From positions 163,237,043-163,301,042 of the forward strand of contig CP136069.1 in NCBI GenBank assembly GCA_032622095.1: DNA of 64,000 nucleotides, read 5' to 3'. This DNA comes from Siphonodentalium dalli. Taxonomy: Eukaryota; Mollusca; Scaphopoda; Gadilida; Siphonodentaliidae. Below, in pieces: positions 47,379-58,857 of this stretch (position 1 is the stretch's first letter; each line of letters opens with the position of its first letter). The notes under the pieces are model-generated. The model saw nothing but the letters and a program-made list of their open reading frames with translations, did no database searches and was not told where the DNA came from. The translations under genes and the position numbers were made by a program.

Positions 47379-47850
47379 TTATTCATTGCTTATGAGGCGA
47401 TGCTCATCGCGTGCGGAAAATAATTTTCGGATTATATGACATATTGAAGTGCATGAATTTGAAATATTGTTGGATAGGATTTTGACAAGCTGTTCAGTTT
47501 GTGTCATGTTTTCAAAGTCTGGGAACTGTGACTTCATAAGAGTTATTAGTTCGAGCCGCGGTGTGCGGTAAGCACTACATTCCAAAAGAAAGTGTTTTTC
47601 ATCTTCAATAGCATCATCAGAACAAAATATACATAGTCTTTGTTCCAATGCCGTCGGTGGTTGGGTGTGGCGTCCCTTTTCAATAGCCAGTTTATGATTA
47701 CTTATACGCAGTCTAGTAAAAACGATTCTATTTTCTATTGATTGTGTGTGAAGAAGATAAGGTTCTATTTCGTACTTAAGTTTGAAAAGTCGGTATGTTC
47801 GTAATTTATTACTTCCCGTTTTTGAGCATTCATCAGTGAGACTCTGTCTG
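47379..47850 (-). pseudogene. LINE C-terminal Cys/His region
   Basis: RLCIFC, DEKHFLLEC and IEKGRHTQPP form the end of the polyprotein, with a C-x2-C, H-x4-C pattern likely to bind zinc and nucleic acid. It is separated from the rest by the insertion at 47860-48624. Confidence 0.8.
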
Positions 47851-47859
47851 AAATATATA

Positions 47860-48624
47860 TAACTAGAAGGTGACCCGACTTCGTCCGGGCTTTGACCTTG
47901 AATTGACCATTTTGAAGGTCAAGGTCAGGTGGGGTCAAACACCAACACCCCAAAAATGGTGGAAATCGGCCCAGCGGGTACCGAGATACCCTATGCATCA
48001 AATTTCGTCCGTAAAAATCCGCCAGTTTAACCCGATTTGATTTCCACTCAAGTATATAAACGCGCCTCATATACACACGCTCATTAATTATCAAGTTTCA
48101 ACGTCAAGATAAATTACCATCGGTGCCCGAGATATCGCCAAGACGTCTGAAACAGTCAAATGCATCGGCCGGTTAAGCGTTAACGTGATCTAACGTTATG
48201 ACCTCTAACGACGTCATAGAAGTTACGCATTGTCTTATCCTGATGGAAGATAGTACCACTTCTTCTTGATAATTGAGGCAGATAACTAAAACGGATACAT
48301 ACGCATTATATATCGTTCGAAAGAGGAAACACGAAAGATTCTCACAGTGTCATTATTATGACTGGCATTTTATTATTCGCGCTGTTTCGAATCGATTTGT
48401 AAGCACCGAACTCAAATGAAAGTCCCGTAACACAGCGTAAAAACAGATTTGACCTCGGCACGTGAAAAGTTGACCTCGGATCTGAAAATTAATAGGCCTA
48501 TGCCACTTCCCGACCGATAGTACTCTCACATACGAAGTTTCATCGAAATCGGGTCGGCCGTTTTCGAGTCCATCGCGATCACACACACACACACACACAT
48601 ACACACACACACACAGATCTTCCA
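47860..48624 (+). mobile_element. SINE-like or RTE-3'-end insertion in the LINE
   Basis: Flanked by AAATATATA direct repeats (47851-47859 and 48625-48633). Head contains CCCGACTTCGTCCGGGC. Tail shows TTTCATCGAAATCGGGTCGG then a (CA)n run at about 48580-48615, as in the 3' ends of RTE-type retroelements. No coding sequence. Confidence 0.7.
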
Positions 48625-48629
48625 AAATA

Positions 48630-49291
48630 TATAATAGATAATCTTCAATAAGATTTCTTTTGAATTGACTCAGAACTGGACCCGGATTTTTTAGGTCTGC
48701 AATATTCCACCCCAGTGATTCTGCCGTTTTGAAGATTGATTTCTTAACCGATGCCACTTGTTGTTCCAACGCAGCATTACGGAGCAGATTACAGTCCGAC
48801 CGTGAAATTATCTTAATTACATAAGATGAAAGTCTGCATGCCACGTCAATAAATAATGGGTGGCTCCCTAACTCGGCGCGAACCGCGTTGTTCGAAGAAA
48901 ATATGCCGACCCCGAGTAACCGCTTACAATATTTTATGTGTACCTTCTCACATGGTAGGCGATCGTGATTTTTAGTGGTTATTTCCACACCCCATATTTC
49001 GCTACCATATAATAATATCGGCTTAATTAATCTATCGAAGAGTTTTAAACACGTCACTAGTGGAATCGGTGCGTCGTTTGTACATGCGTTAAATAAAGAA
49101 TGCATTGCTTTGAGTCCATTAGCACACAATTCTTCCATTGCATGTGAGAATCTACCCGTATTACTAAATTTAATTCCAAGATAATTGTATTCATTAACAA
49201 TTTCCAACTTTTTATTTCCAATGTGAAAGTCTGGTGAAGTTTTAGTTTTCCTACTTCTAAACACCACACATTTAGTTTTATCAGTGTTCAC
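48630..49291 (-). pseudogene. LINE polyprotein, post-RT region
   Basis: Continuous frame directly after the reverse transcriptase (NTDKTKCVVFRSRK, YLGIKFSNTG, ILLYGSEIWG), the usual thumb-proximal blocks of this LINE group. The frame continues until the SINE-like insertion. Confidence 0.85.
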
Positions 49292-49299
49292 GGTGAGTT

Positions 49300-50153
49300 T
49301 ATTGGTCTCAGTGTAGCTATTTAGTCTGTTTAGACAGCACTGTAGCCCACTTGGAGTATCCGAATGTAAAACCAGGTCGTCAGCGAATAAAATGTGATTA
49401 AGTGTATCATTGCCTAAATGGACAGCATCGCAAGGACTGTCAACCTCTTTTTTTTAATGTCATCAATAAAGCTTTTGAACAGGTTTGGGGACAATATGTA
49501 TCCTTGCCTAACACCTATCGTGGATAAGCACGGAGGCCCCAACCCTTTGTTTGTTTTGGTGATATAGTAGATATTGTCATATAGTGACTGTATTATCCGT
49601 AGTATGAGTCCCTTAATTCCCGCGCATTTTAATTTTTTTTAAAGTAATTGTCTGTTTACTGTATCGAACGCTTTTCTGAAATCTATGAATGCAGCATATA
49701 TAGGGGCTTTCCCAATCGTTTGTATTTTTGAATGGCCGCGTGCAGAACAAATGCTCCATCAATGGTGCTCTTCCCTTTCGAAAAACCAAATTGGTTTTCG
49801 CTGATAATATTGTTTACATGTAAGAAATCGATTAACCGACGATTAATTATTTTGTTAAACAATTTAGCGACCGCCGATGATACTGCTATTGCCCTGTAGT
49901 TATTGGGATCACTTTTGTCTCCTTTTTTGTGAATTAAGGTGAGGGTAGATTCGCTCCAATCACTCGGATAATGTCCTGTCTCCAGAATTAAGTTAAACAA
50001 TTTTACAATTTCATCAATTATCAATGGAACGAGTGACTTCAGCAATTCGTTCGAAATTTGGTCGGGTCCAATCGCCTTTCCGTTTTTTAGTTCTCTTGTA
50101 GCGCCAAGAACTTCCTCTGTCGTGATATCATCATTATTAATAGCTTGATTCAA
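49300..50153 (-). pseudogene. LINE reverse transcriptase domain, frameshifted
   Basis: Family blocks in order: KNGKAIGPDQISNELLK, TLIHKKGDKSDPNNYRAIAV, ENQFGFSKGKSTIDGAF, then GVRQGYILSPNLF and the active site FADDLVL near 49380. The middle is out of frame with the first part. The catalytic Asp pair is conserved, so decay is by frameshift rather than active-site change. Confidence 0.88.
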
Positions 50154-50329
50154 GTTTGATATGGTTCCGAAGATAATTCACAATCTGGATTATCAGGTTT
50201 CGGACAATAAAGCTCAGTGAAAAAAATCAACTGATCGATCAGCATCAAGTTCATTTTGTGAGACCGGTCTCTGCCGCATTTTTGTTATGATTTCCCAATA
50301 TTGTTTTGGTTTGGTTGTCTCTAACGTAT

Positions 50330-51622
50330 CTAGTTTACAATATATATATCTGCGTAGAATGCTCGTCGTTTAGCCTTCAGCACCTTTTTGTACGCTTTTC
50401 GTTTCACATGGTATCGCGTTCTTAAGTTTGGGTCAAATGGGTTATTCATCATATCGTTAATGATTTTTCCGAGATCGCGCTTAAATTCCCTACATTGTCC
50501 GTCAAACCATTTTCTTTTACGCGGAGTTTTCTTCCTATTAACTACCCTTCGTACACATGCGTACATGTTTACGTCTTTTACTATTTGCATAAGGTCTTTG
50601 GTCGCATTTTTGGTACCACAAACATCATGCTGATAGTGATACGTTTTATAATCAGCTAAGCGTCCGCGAATGGACGTATTATGCATGGCGTTGCGTAATT
50701 TCTCCTCACTATGCTCTGCCCATTTTAGATGTTTTCTAAGTTGGGTATATTTATATTTGTTTTGTGATTGACATCGTTCATTGTCATATTTTAAGTGAAG
50801 AACTAATTGACAATGGTCAGAGAATTCAGTTGGAAGTTTAACACAAAAGTAATCAACCGCGCAAAGAAAACTCTCTGTTATAAGGATATAATCAACGACG
50901 CTCGCCCCATTATATTGATAGCTTGTGAAATGACCAAGTCTGTCGCCTGTAGATCGTCCATTAATTACGAGAATACCACTACTTCGGCTGAGATTTATGA
51001 GCTGGCGACCAAAAGAGTTTATACGACTATCCATACTGGCTCTATTGGGGCACGTGTCAATTATGTAATCAGCTGGGAGTGGCGCGTGCTTATCACTGTC
51101 AGATACCACGTGGTCTGGCAATTCACCTATGCGTGCATTGAAATCCCCGCCGAGAATTAATAGTTCACCACTCTTGTATCGAGCTAAAGCCTTCTCGACA
51201 CATTCAAATATATCATCGTCTTTATCATTCGTCTTCCAAAAACTAGAATTGCTGGGAGGAATATACAATGACACAAATATTACTTTTGTGGATTGGTTAA
51301 GCATTTGACAATCGAACTCGACACATAGTGCTACCTCGTTTACAGTGTAGACTTTTCGCATGTACTTTTTGAATTTTGAGAGAAAATAAAAGGCTATACC
51401 ACCCTTTTTCTTGGCCTGGGAACGACTTAAATTTAGATTTTCATACCCTTCTAAATGAATATCTGGTGAATCTTGATGCCACGTTTCTACCAGAGTAATA
51501 AACTCATATCTCTCTATTTGGTTTCTAAAATCTGGATCTCTTATGTTTTTACGGACCCCTTGCACATTCCAGCTTGTATATCGGATTGTATTACTGTGAT
51601 CTGTTGAACTAGTGTCAGACAT
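50330..51622 (-). CDS. LINE AP-endonuclease ORF (430 codons)
   Basis: An intact ATG-started reading frame with the exonuclease/endonuclease/phosphatase fold motifs: SWNVQG (Asn), LVETW (catalytic Glu), GGDFNAR (Asp, Asn), VVDYIL and FSDHCQL (Asp-His). It nicks target DNA for target-primed reverse transcription. The C-terminal ~100 residues are Lys/Arg-rich, leading toward the reverse transcriptase. The frame ends before the reverse transcriptase because of frameshifts. All catalytic residues appear present. Confidence 0.9.
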   Translation of the reverse strand: MSDTSSTDHSNTIRYTSWNVQGVRKNIRDPDFRNQIERYEFITLVETWHQDSPDIHLEGYENLNLSRSQAKKKGGIAFYFLSKFKKYMRKVYTVNEVALCVEFDCQMLNQSTKVIFVSLYIPPSNSSFWKTNDKDDDIFECVEKALARYKSGELLILGGDFNARIGELPDHVVSDSDKHAPLPADYIIDTCPNRASMDSRINSFGRQLINLSRSSGILVINGRSTGDRLGHFTSYQYNGASVVDYILITESFLCAVDYFCVKLPTEFSDHCQLVLHLKYDNERCQSQNKYKYTQLRKHLKWAEHSEEKLRNAMHNTSIRGRLADYKTYHYQHDVCGTKNATKDLMQIVKDVNMYACVRRVVNRKKTPRKRKWFDGQCREFKRDLGKIINDMMNNPFDPNLRTRYHVKRKAYKKVLKAKRRAFYADIYIVN

Positions 51623-51640
51623 TATTTCAGTGTACTAGCC

Positions 51641-52319
51641 ATGGAGCTGGTAAGATTTCCTATTCTCCCTACAATTGTACAATTTACCTAAATCAAACAT
51701 TTGAAGTATACATATATAATGCGTTCATACTAATAAAATTTAACAACAATTCTAAAAAACAAAGAGTATACCATTATAGTGCTTCGTCGTGCATGGCAAC
51801 AGCATACTCTACAGAGGGACACATTTTACTTAAGGAATATTTTGAAATCATACAGAAATGAAAGTGACTTATCCACTGGGCGAAATGCTTTTGTTTGTTT
51901 GGTTAGTTGTCTATGTAACATCGACAATGCTTTCCTAACACATATTGTTTACACTGATGGTCTGTTATTGTATCCACATTGGTTCGTATAAAGATCGTTT
52001 TAGATGATTTGATAACGCGCTGGTGGTGGTCATCATTTAATTGATACTTGGTGCTAACAAGTGAGATTATGGTAGATAATTACCAACAATGCGTTCATTG
52101 TCGGTACATAAAACGTGCCGACTTAAAGGGTCGATGTCGGATGTTAAACAAGTAATGAAAACGTTATTCAATTTGTATACATGTAGGATGAAACCAAAGT
52201 CCATCTTACACGAGATTAAGCTGTGCCATGCCTACAGAAACCACATGGAACTAATTATATGTCGTTCAAAATGATAAAGGTGCCTTGTGTCGATCGTGTT
52301 GTTGGAAACAAAGTTCCTC
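51641..52319. other. Spacer between LINE and receptor paralog
   Basis: No gene recognised. Confidence 0.4.
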
Positions 52320-52352
52320 AAAGTCCTAACGATGCCCTCTCCATGTTTTGGA

Positions 52353-52497
52353 TCACGCGATCTCCTCATCACAATCCAGAATTTTCCAGATGGGTTTGAC
52401 TGCTGAAGTCGACAGAACTGAACCAGGTCTCACGTTCATCATGTAAGTGGTATTCTGTGGTGCAGACGAAGTGAACGCAGACACTTTGGCTTCTCTC
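52353..52497 (-). CDS. Paralog exon: cytoplasmic tail
   Basis: Acceptor CGTTTCAG. Shares AKVSAFTSSAPQNTTYMM with the plus-strand gene, then diverges after VKP to IWKILDCDEEIA and TGA at 52355-52353. Confidence 0.85.
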
Positions 52498-55400
52498 CTG
52501 AAACGTAAATCAGCGATATATAATTTAAGTTAAAAAGAGGCTGTGCAAACTCACAGTTACAATTAAAGATGCCCCATCCGATTTGACACCATAAAACTGC
52601 AATTGGTACGTTTTCTATACCAGAACATAACTAGAGACTACCCATGAGCCAATTAGGAGATTTTTATTGTCATTTGTCGAATTATTTCGTCAGGAGCCGA
52701 TAATTACAACAATTGTCTCTAATAAAACGTGTTTGTGCTTCCGTTTTACAAAATCTTTAGATAATAAAGAGCTTTTTCAATTATGAACTTTTGCATCATT
52801 TTCAACATAAAACATTTTGATGCTTTTGGGTATTTTCGTGCTAGCTGTGCCTTACAAATGATGGTGATTGTAAGATTTCAATTATCTTTTGCATGCGTGA
52901 TAAGCTGAAAATTGGCTTAGGACATCTTGACTAATTTGGTGTGAAATCGGACATCTTTAACACCTAGGCCTATGATACATGCTATCGTATGTTAGGCTCA
53001 TTAGACAACAGTGTTCAGTTGCATATTACAGTTTATAATAAGTTTAAAATTACTCAAAATTTAACTATGTGCATGAATTTTATTCAAGTCACTAAAACAC
53101 ACATTCTGGTTTGGTCAAGAGCTGCCAACTTTAGTGTTCGATTCACAAGCATCGCCCAATGACGGGTGAACACAATTTAATGGCGACGTGCATTAAATGT
53201 CATTCGAATGTAGCCAGGACTGGTGTAATCAAGTTCAACTGGAAGGTTGTTTACTCTATGTAGATACGATTAACATGAAGTCGTTGGGCGCTGTTCCGAG
53301 TAACCCCATGGAGTCGTGGACCCACATATATTATCATCAGAAAACAGATATTGCAATTCATATAGCATGTATACAATACTGAGTAAAAGTGTTTTTCGTA
53401 CAGTGTACAAACTAGTTTCATCCTCAATTCCCTGAATATCCAACTTAACAGAGTATGTTTATCTACTAAATATATATATTGTCTGGACAAATACACTAAA
53501 ATGAAGATATCAATAATGCCATGTATGATGTAGCACACGTTAGAACCACAATGCAATCATGCTATGACTGCGATGACTCACCCTTTAATATGTATGTAAG
53601 CTCCTATTGCAACAGCAATAATGGTAATCATTACCACGACTGAGCATGTAATACCCACTATCATTCCTGTCGTCATTCCTATTTCCTCGTGGTTAGTGGA
53701 CGAACCTGCGAACAATGGATACAGAAGTGTAGAACAATAGACACGTATCGCACAATGAACTACTATTGTTAAAATTACGAATGTGTCACTAGAATTTGAG
53801 TGATTTAAGTCAGTTGTCATTTTCTCCGATCCGTAGTTATGATTATGGTTTAGGTTTTCAACAAAACTCACAAATACATCATAAAGTAATAAGTTGGAGA
53901 TCCTTTCTCTGGTCCTCAATGTGGGGGTTGACTGTGAAATTGTGTCCTTAAATTGTAATCACCATGTGGCATTAATCTCGTAATATCTTAGTGGAAATCA
54001 GATATAATACGTCGCTGAGAAACACAAGAATATTGCGAAACACAAAGTGCTAAGCTACACCGGAAACAAACATAACTAAGTACAAAACAATCGCGTCAAA
54101 CAGAACAACATCACCTTCCAGCGAATGGCTAGAAGTTTGTTCGGTACATTTTCCCAACAACTCTCTCATAGTCGTCCATTCTGCAAAAAGCTTTTTCTTA
54201 TAAGTAGTAATTCATTATTTGACGGGTGTCTATTATGGAAAAGTATGTGCCATAAGTTCTTCCCTGCTATACGTCCATACTGAGTATGGATTTAAAATGT
54301 CATGTGTGCTATACGTCCATAGTGAGTACGGACGCAAACTGCCATGATGTACATCAGTAGTCAGTATGGATCTACTTCAGTAACTAGCCTTTATTCATAA
54401 CTGGAACTCAGAGATTGCTGCATCAGAACCATTTTATCTCGAAGTTTGACATTGGAAACAGTGTATCATGTTCCAGGATTGTGTATGATAATAGCCTTTC
54501 AGCGCAATCTGTTTTATGGTTTTTGTGATATTCCAGTTATGTTTTTTCCACTGAAAAATGGCCACAGCGTCAATGGCTCAGCCCACGACGTCATGACTGC
54601 CAGTCAGCAGCGGAGCAGTTAACCCACTCTTTACTAAATACCTGAACATATTGACAAGTTATTCCTTTTTGGAAAGTTTCAACAACATGTTTAACAAACG
54701 ACCAGTCTGTTGAACCTATTATTTGAACATTTTCCAACAATGAAGAGTAATATGTCTGAACTTTTATTATTTGTTGGTATATTGTCTGCTTAGATTCCTG
54801 AACGCCCCTACAGATGAATAATAGTCCACTCCAATGTATAATTTTATAACTGAATGTGAGAATCCATTTAGTAGAACATTCAATAGAATAGATTATAATA
54901 CATGTCATCCATCATGATTATGAAGTTACTTCAATGTTGGAAACAGATTAGTATTCAGGCAGCACGCCCGGTTGCAACACGGAACATTCAACAAATATTA
55001 TTGCCGAAGTCGGTTGTACCTTTTGAGAAAAGATGACATCTGATCCAATGAAAAATATAGAAATTTAATTAGCACTTAATTAGTGCCGAATTTAACAATG
55101 GAATATTTTCAGACATGGTCACACCATTAGGGTTACTGCACAAAACTACATAATCTAAGATGTACAACCTTATCTTTTTAATATAATAAGTGCCACCTAA
55201 CACATTATTATGTTTGAGATAAGAATTTTCTATCCATTTCTTTTGTATAGTTTCGACAAGAGACAAAAATTGTTATTGCATTAATATTTCTCAAATAGGC
55301 AGGGGGGGGGGGGTCTGCAAAAAAAATCCGTATATAGGGCCGGGGTGGGTGGGTGGTCCAGAGGCGGAAAAAATGGTGCTTGTAATTTTTTTCAAACAAT

Positions 55401-57367
55401 TTACAAGTACTGACCATGTAATGTTGTTTGTAAGCATGTTAGTACCATGCTTGTTGGTATAGGGCTATATAGGCAGCTAAAGTGACTCTTTAGCCTCAGA
55501 TTTAGCAACATTCTGGATTTCACAGTATCCCGGACCACTTCACAGTGGACCACCGTATTAACGTTCAGGAAACTTATGATCAACGGAAGAAATATTTAGT
55601 AACAAAATTAATATATTACCCAGTTGTATTATCTGAATAAAAGTAATAAAACAAAAAAACTCTATCACAAATTGGATACTACATGGTGAATACTCAATGA
55701 TGACTACTAGTAGATATCATTAACCTGATTGTTGCATAACATGGAATTGAAAAGGGTATCTCATAAATTTCTAATGTCTGAAATACTGTCTTGTTCTGGC
55801 ATGTAATCAAATTCATTCCTTCTGGTTATTTCTCATCTTGAATGATTGCAAGTAATGTTAATTTGCAACAATTATCCAAATAAAACTGAATTGGTTATGA
55901 TGAATGACATTACTGTTTACTGCTCAGACAATCCCAAATGAAGATGACGCTATTCTCATTGAATTTCCGAACTTCATCTGGGAACTTTACTGCTCAACAA
56001 GACGAAACTAAAATACTAATTGTATACTGTTATCACTTACAAATACATGAACTGAAATAATGTGATGCATTCAGATGCATTGAGAACTAACATTCAATTC
56101 TTCATTCTGGTCTATCACCATACCAAACCACATAAAAATTTGACAACCGACACTTAACTTATATTGCAAAAACTTTGTATGGACTGAATTTCATAATGTC
56201 GAACAGGGCCCATAACTCTGGTAGGCATTGGTGGTCACAACCCACGATATTATGCATATTCGTCCCCCATTTCTGGTCCGTCACCATGCCATCAAATATG
56301 ACAACTGACTCTTGAGTTAAAATTCAAAATGTTTGTACGGACAGACGGCTCGAGACGTCAACTATATACCCGCCGACTAATATCGGGCAGTATAATAACC
56401 ATATATCTATGTGTATACATAACCAAAAAACAATTCCCCGCCCACCCCATCCCGTTGGATAAGACTAAAGAGTTCTTTGATCATGCACATATAATTGTGG
56501 AACCCCTGACCTGTTTACCACTATTTACACTGGCCAGTGTTCTCTGTCAGACACAACACACTCGATATATTAAGGCTATAATGGGGTCTATGGCAATTTG
56601 TGACATATAGTGTACCTACACAATGCTTAATTAATATTGTTGTTAGATACTGAAAACACCAGGAAACACAGTATATTTTTCGTTTTTCTGATCTGTGTTT
56701 ACCAATTAGTAAGGCAGTTAACACAGTTATTGAAGAACGGCTAAAAAAAACCTCTGAAATTTTGATAAAAACATGAGAAACTGGGGGTGGGTCCCCAAAC
56801 TTTTGGAGGAAAAAAATTATTTTTTTGCAAAAATGGGGTGGTGGGTCCATCGAGGTCGGAAAAAAACTTTTTGGTCCCTATATGTGCAATTTTTTTCCAG
56901 ACCCCCCCCCCCCCCTGAAATAGGATGATATAAATGTCACATTTTGGTGTTTGGTGTTTCCCCAGTGAAAGCTGAGTGAAACAAAGCTAATAGTGATGCT
57001 AGATATGTTTTAGTGAACGTAAACGTGGCATAACAAACAAAATACCAAACACGAGATAGATACATGTGATTAACACAAAATAGATGTGGCTAGAGGGTCT
57101 AAGTTTGTGGATTTTATGGTCTCTATTGGGTCGCTTCCCCTATTTCGTGTCTGAAATTTCCTACTGTTTAATATTTTGATCAAAATTTAACTGATGTCAT
57201 GAATTGCATACCTGAACACCCTGATGATTCAATGGTTCCCATACTTGAAGTTGTGAGTCCGTCTGGGCATGACTTGCATTCCGCAGATCCTGTTAGTGGC
57301 TGATAATACCCTATCTCGCATTCATAGCAAACACCGTCATTTCCAAAAGATCCGACAGGACATCTCT
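52353..57367 (-). CDS. Inverted paralog of the receptor gene (3' three exons)
   Basis: Exons at 57212-57367, 53582-53705 and 52353-52497 join in phases 1, 1, 2 and give 140 codons plus TGA. They encode a GCC2_GCC3 repeat (six Cys, RCPVG to CS), a transmembrane segment (MIVGITCSVVVM) and a cytoplasmic tail. All splice sites are intact and no stops interrupt. The first three exons of the plus-strand gene have no match up to 64000; homology ends near 58840. The gene is either a truncated duplicate or has other 5' exons beyond the window. The tail runs 11 residues further than in the plus-strand gene. Expression is unknown. Confidence 0.75.
53060..53480. repeat. Intronic copy of dispersed foldback family
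   Basis: It shares GCTGTTCCGAGTAA, an AACACACATTCTGG-type block and a CTGAATATCCAAC block with 3420-3905. It sits in the intron homologous to the one holding the 11140-11490 copy. Confidence 0.6.
53582..53705 (-). CDS. Paralog exon: transmembrane segment
   Basis: 124 bases, acceptor CGCAG and donor GTGAGT. It reads STNHEEIGM, then a hydrophobic helix ending GAYIHIKG. About 15 of 42 residues differ from the plus-strand exon, yet hydrophobicity is kept. Confidence 0.88.
55300..56917. mobile_element. 1.6-kb hAT-like element in the paralog intron
   Basis: Ends are CAGGGGGGGG and its inverse CCCCCCCTG, continuing into inverted GTCTG(C/G)AAAAAAA and TATAGGG blocks. AAATAGG is duplicated at 55293-55299 and 56918-56924. 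The homologous intron of the plus-strand gene at about 9697-9720 has the site once without the insert. CAGGG ends and a 7-8-bp duplication fit hAT. The interior has two diverged ~160-bp repeats (about 56100 and 56262) and no transposase. Confidence 0.75.
57212..57367 (-). CDS. Paralog exon: GCC2_GCC3 repeat
   Basis: 156 bases with the same acceptor (ATACACAG) and donor (GTATGC) as 8945-9100. 48 of 52 residues match; the differences (V, K, M, G) do not touch a cysteine. Confidence 0.9.
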
Positions 57368-58204
57368 CTGTGTATGGAAGGTGTTTTATTGTCGTCCATC
57401 ATAGGAGAGTATATATACAACTATTCTGGTATTTATATGCTTCGTGATCAAATATATTTAATTATGTATATATGAACAAAAGGAAGAGATACAGTTAATT
57501 TAGAGCGCCTAAAAATAAAACACACAGAACAAAAACAATAATAAGAGAAAAAATAATCAAAGATCGGAAAAAAACCCACAAAAAACACAAAAACAAAATA
57601 ACAATAAGCAGACAAAAATAATAGCCTGCACATAATACATAAGTTATGCAATGCGTACATTGTGCGTAAATAAATTTGGAGAATGAAATATAATTCAGAT
57701 AGTGAGACAGTGAAACTGAAACTCTATGTCGGGATGCTGGTGCTTATTGGCCAGCAGACTGTATTCCCATGGATATGATGGCGACTTTATAGTGGTACTA
57801 TTCAACATGTACAAGACAAATCGTGGCACAATCAATGCAATGTCCTCAGTGTCTCACACTTTCATAACTCTAACCAAGGCGACTTTGGTAAATTCATTCT
57901 AGGCTTATGACAAAGGCATGTCATGACTACATACTAATACTAATAACAATTTAATGTATAACAGGCATTATTCAGCTACACGAAACTGAAAATCTTGGAG
58001 AAATGACTAAGAATCTGTTGCTGTTTATCAGTGATGCTATTTTTATGTTACACTTAGAAAAGTTAATCCACAGAGGGATCAAAATTAGACTGTGTTATAG
58101 TGGGTTTCTGAAACAAATATTTTCAGTCGAGTTACAAAAGAAATAATTACATTCTCGTTAAGTGGTCCTTCTAATGTTATCTGATGGTGGGTCTTACTAA
58201 AATT

Positions 58205-58510
58205 GCTATGATGCTGGTAGGGCAACAACATGCTATTAAGCAAAAGTACCATTCAAACACATGTATATTGTGAAATATTTTAGTAATATATGTTCTTTAT
58301 TGCTGTATTGGTTCTTGCAAACCGGCCATAATTTAGATGGCTATCCCTGGCGTTTTGCAAACACCAACGCCTTCATTATATTAAAATATTAAAATATATG
58401 TTCTTGGCTGTTTCATACAGACACTGGCTCGGATTATCCAAACACCACATATACGACGACTTTAGGAGAAATAACGGTACATCATCTGTTTGCCCTACCA
58501 ACATCATATC
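58205..58510. mobile_element. MITE copy matching 8083-8380
   Basis: The left arm contains TGCTATGATGCTGGTAGGGC. The right arm has the inverse, TTTGCCCTACCAACATCATA. It occupies the position in the inverted duplicate that corresponds to the MITE at 8.1-8.4 kb. Confidence 0.65.
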
Positions 58511-58857
58511 AACTCATCAACAACACTTGACAAGGGCTGGGTGTATACACATGTTTACACTTGTGAAGGATCTGGAACAGGGCTCGCTCTGGTCTCAACT
58601 TGTTTGGGCTAATTATTTGGCACTCTGAATTTGTGTTTTATAAACTTTGACCAAATCGAAAAAAAACATATAGGATCATTGACCAAACCGAATCTAGAAC
58701 AAAAAATCAAGAAAATAGTACAATAATAAAAAGCAAAGCAGAACAATAAAACACTTCAGATGGCATCCATGCCATCGACAAAAAATGTAAAATAGGTTTA
58801 GCTGGTATGGTGTACTAAATTATGGAAGCGTATTTGTGCTACCTAATAAAAAATACT

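Larger units (their letters stand above)
47100..51640 (-). mobile_element. APE-type non-LTR retrotransposon (LINE), frameshifted
   Basis: Minus strand: an AP-endonuclease domain (51622 down to about 50330), reverse transcriptase (about 50153-49300), a C-terminal region (49290-48630) and a Cys/His motif region (47850-47379). Frameshifts at homopolymers (near 49450 and 49630) and elsewhere break the polyprotein. A 765-bp insertion splits the 3' part. No ORF1 is seen upstream. The clade (Jockey, CR1 or L2-like) is not resolved. Confidence 0.85.
52320..58840 (-). repeat. Right arm of inverted segmental duplication
   Basis: Reverse complement of about 7720-12320, including three exons and intron landmarks. 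It is longer than the left arm, mainly because of the 1.6-kb insertion at 55300-56917. Confidence 0.85.

Noticed and set aside
47765-48094. 109-codon minus-strand ORF across the LINE/SINE junction
   Set aside because: It fuses non-coding insert sequence to an out-of-frame LINE part.
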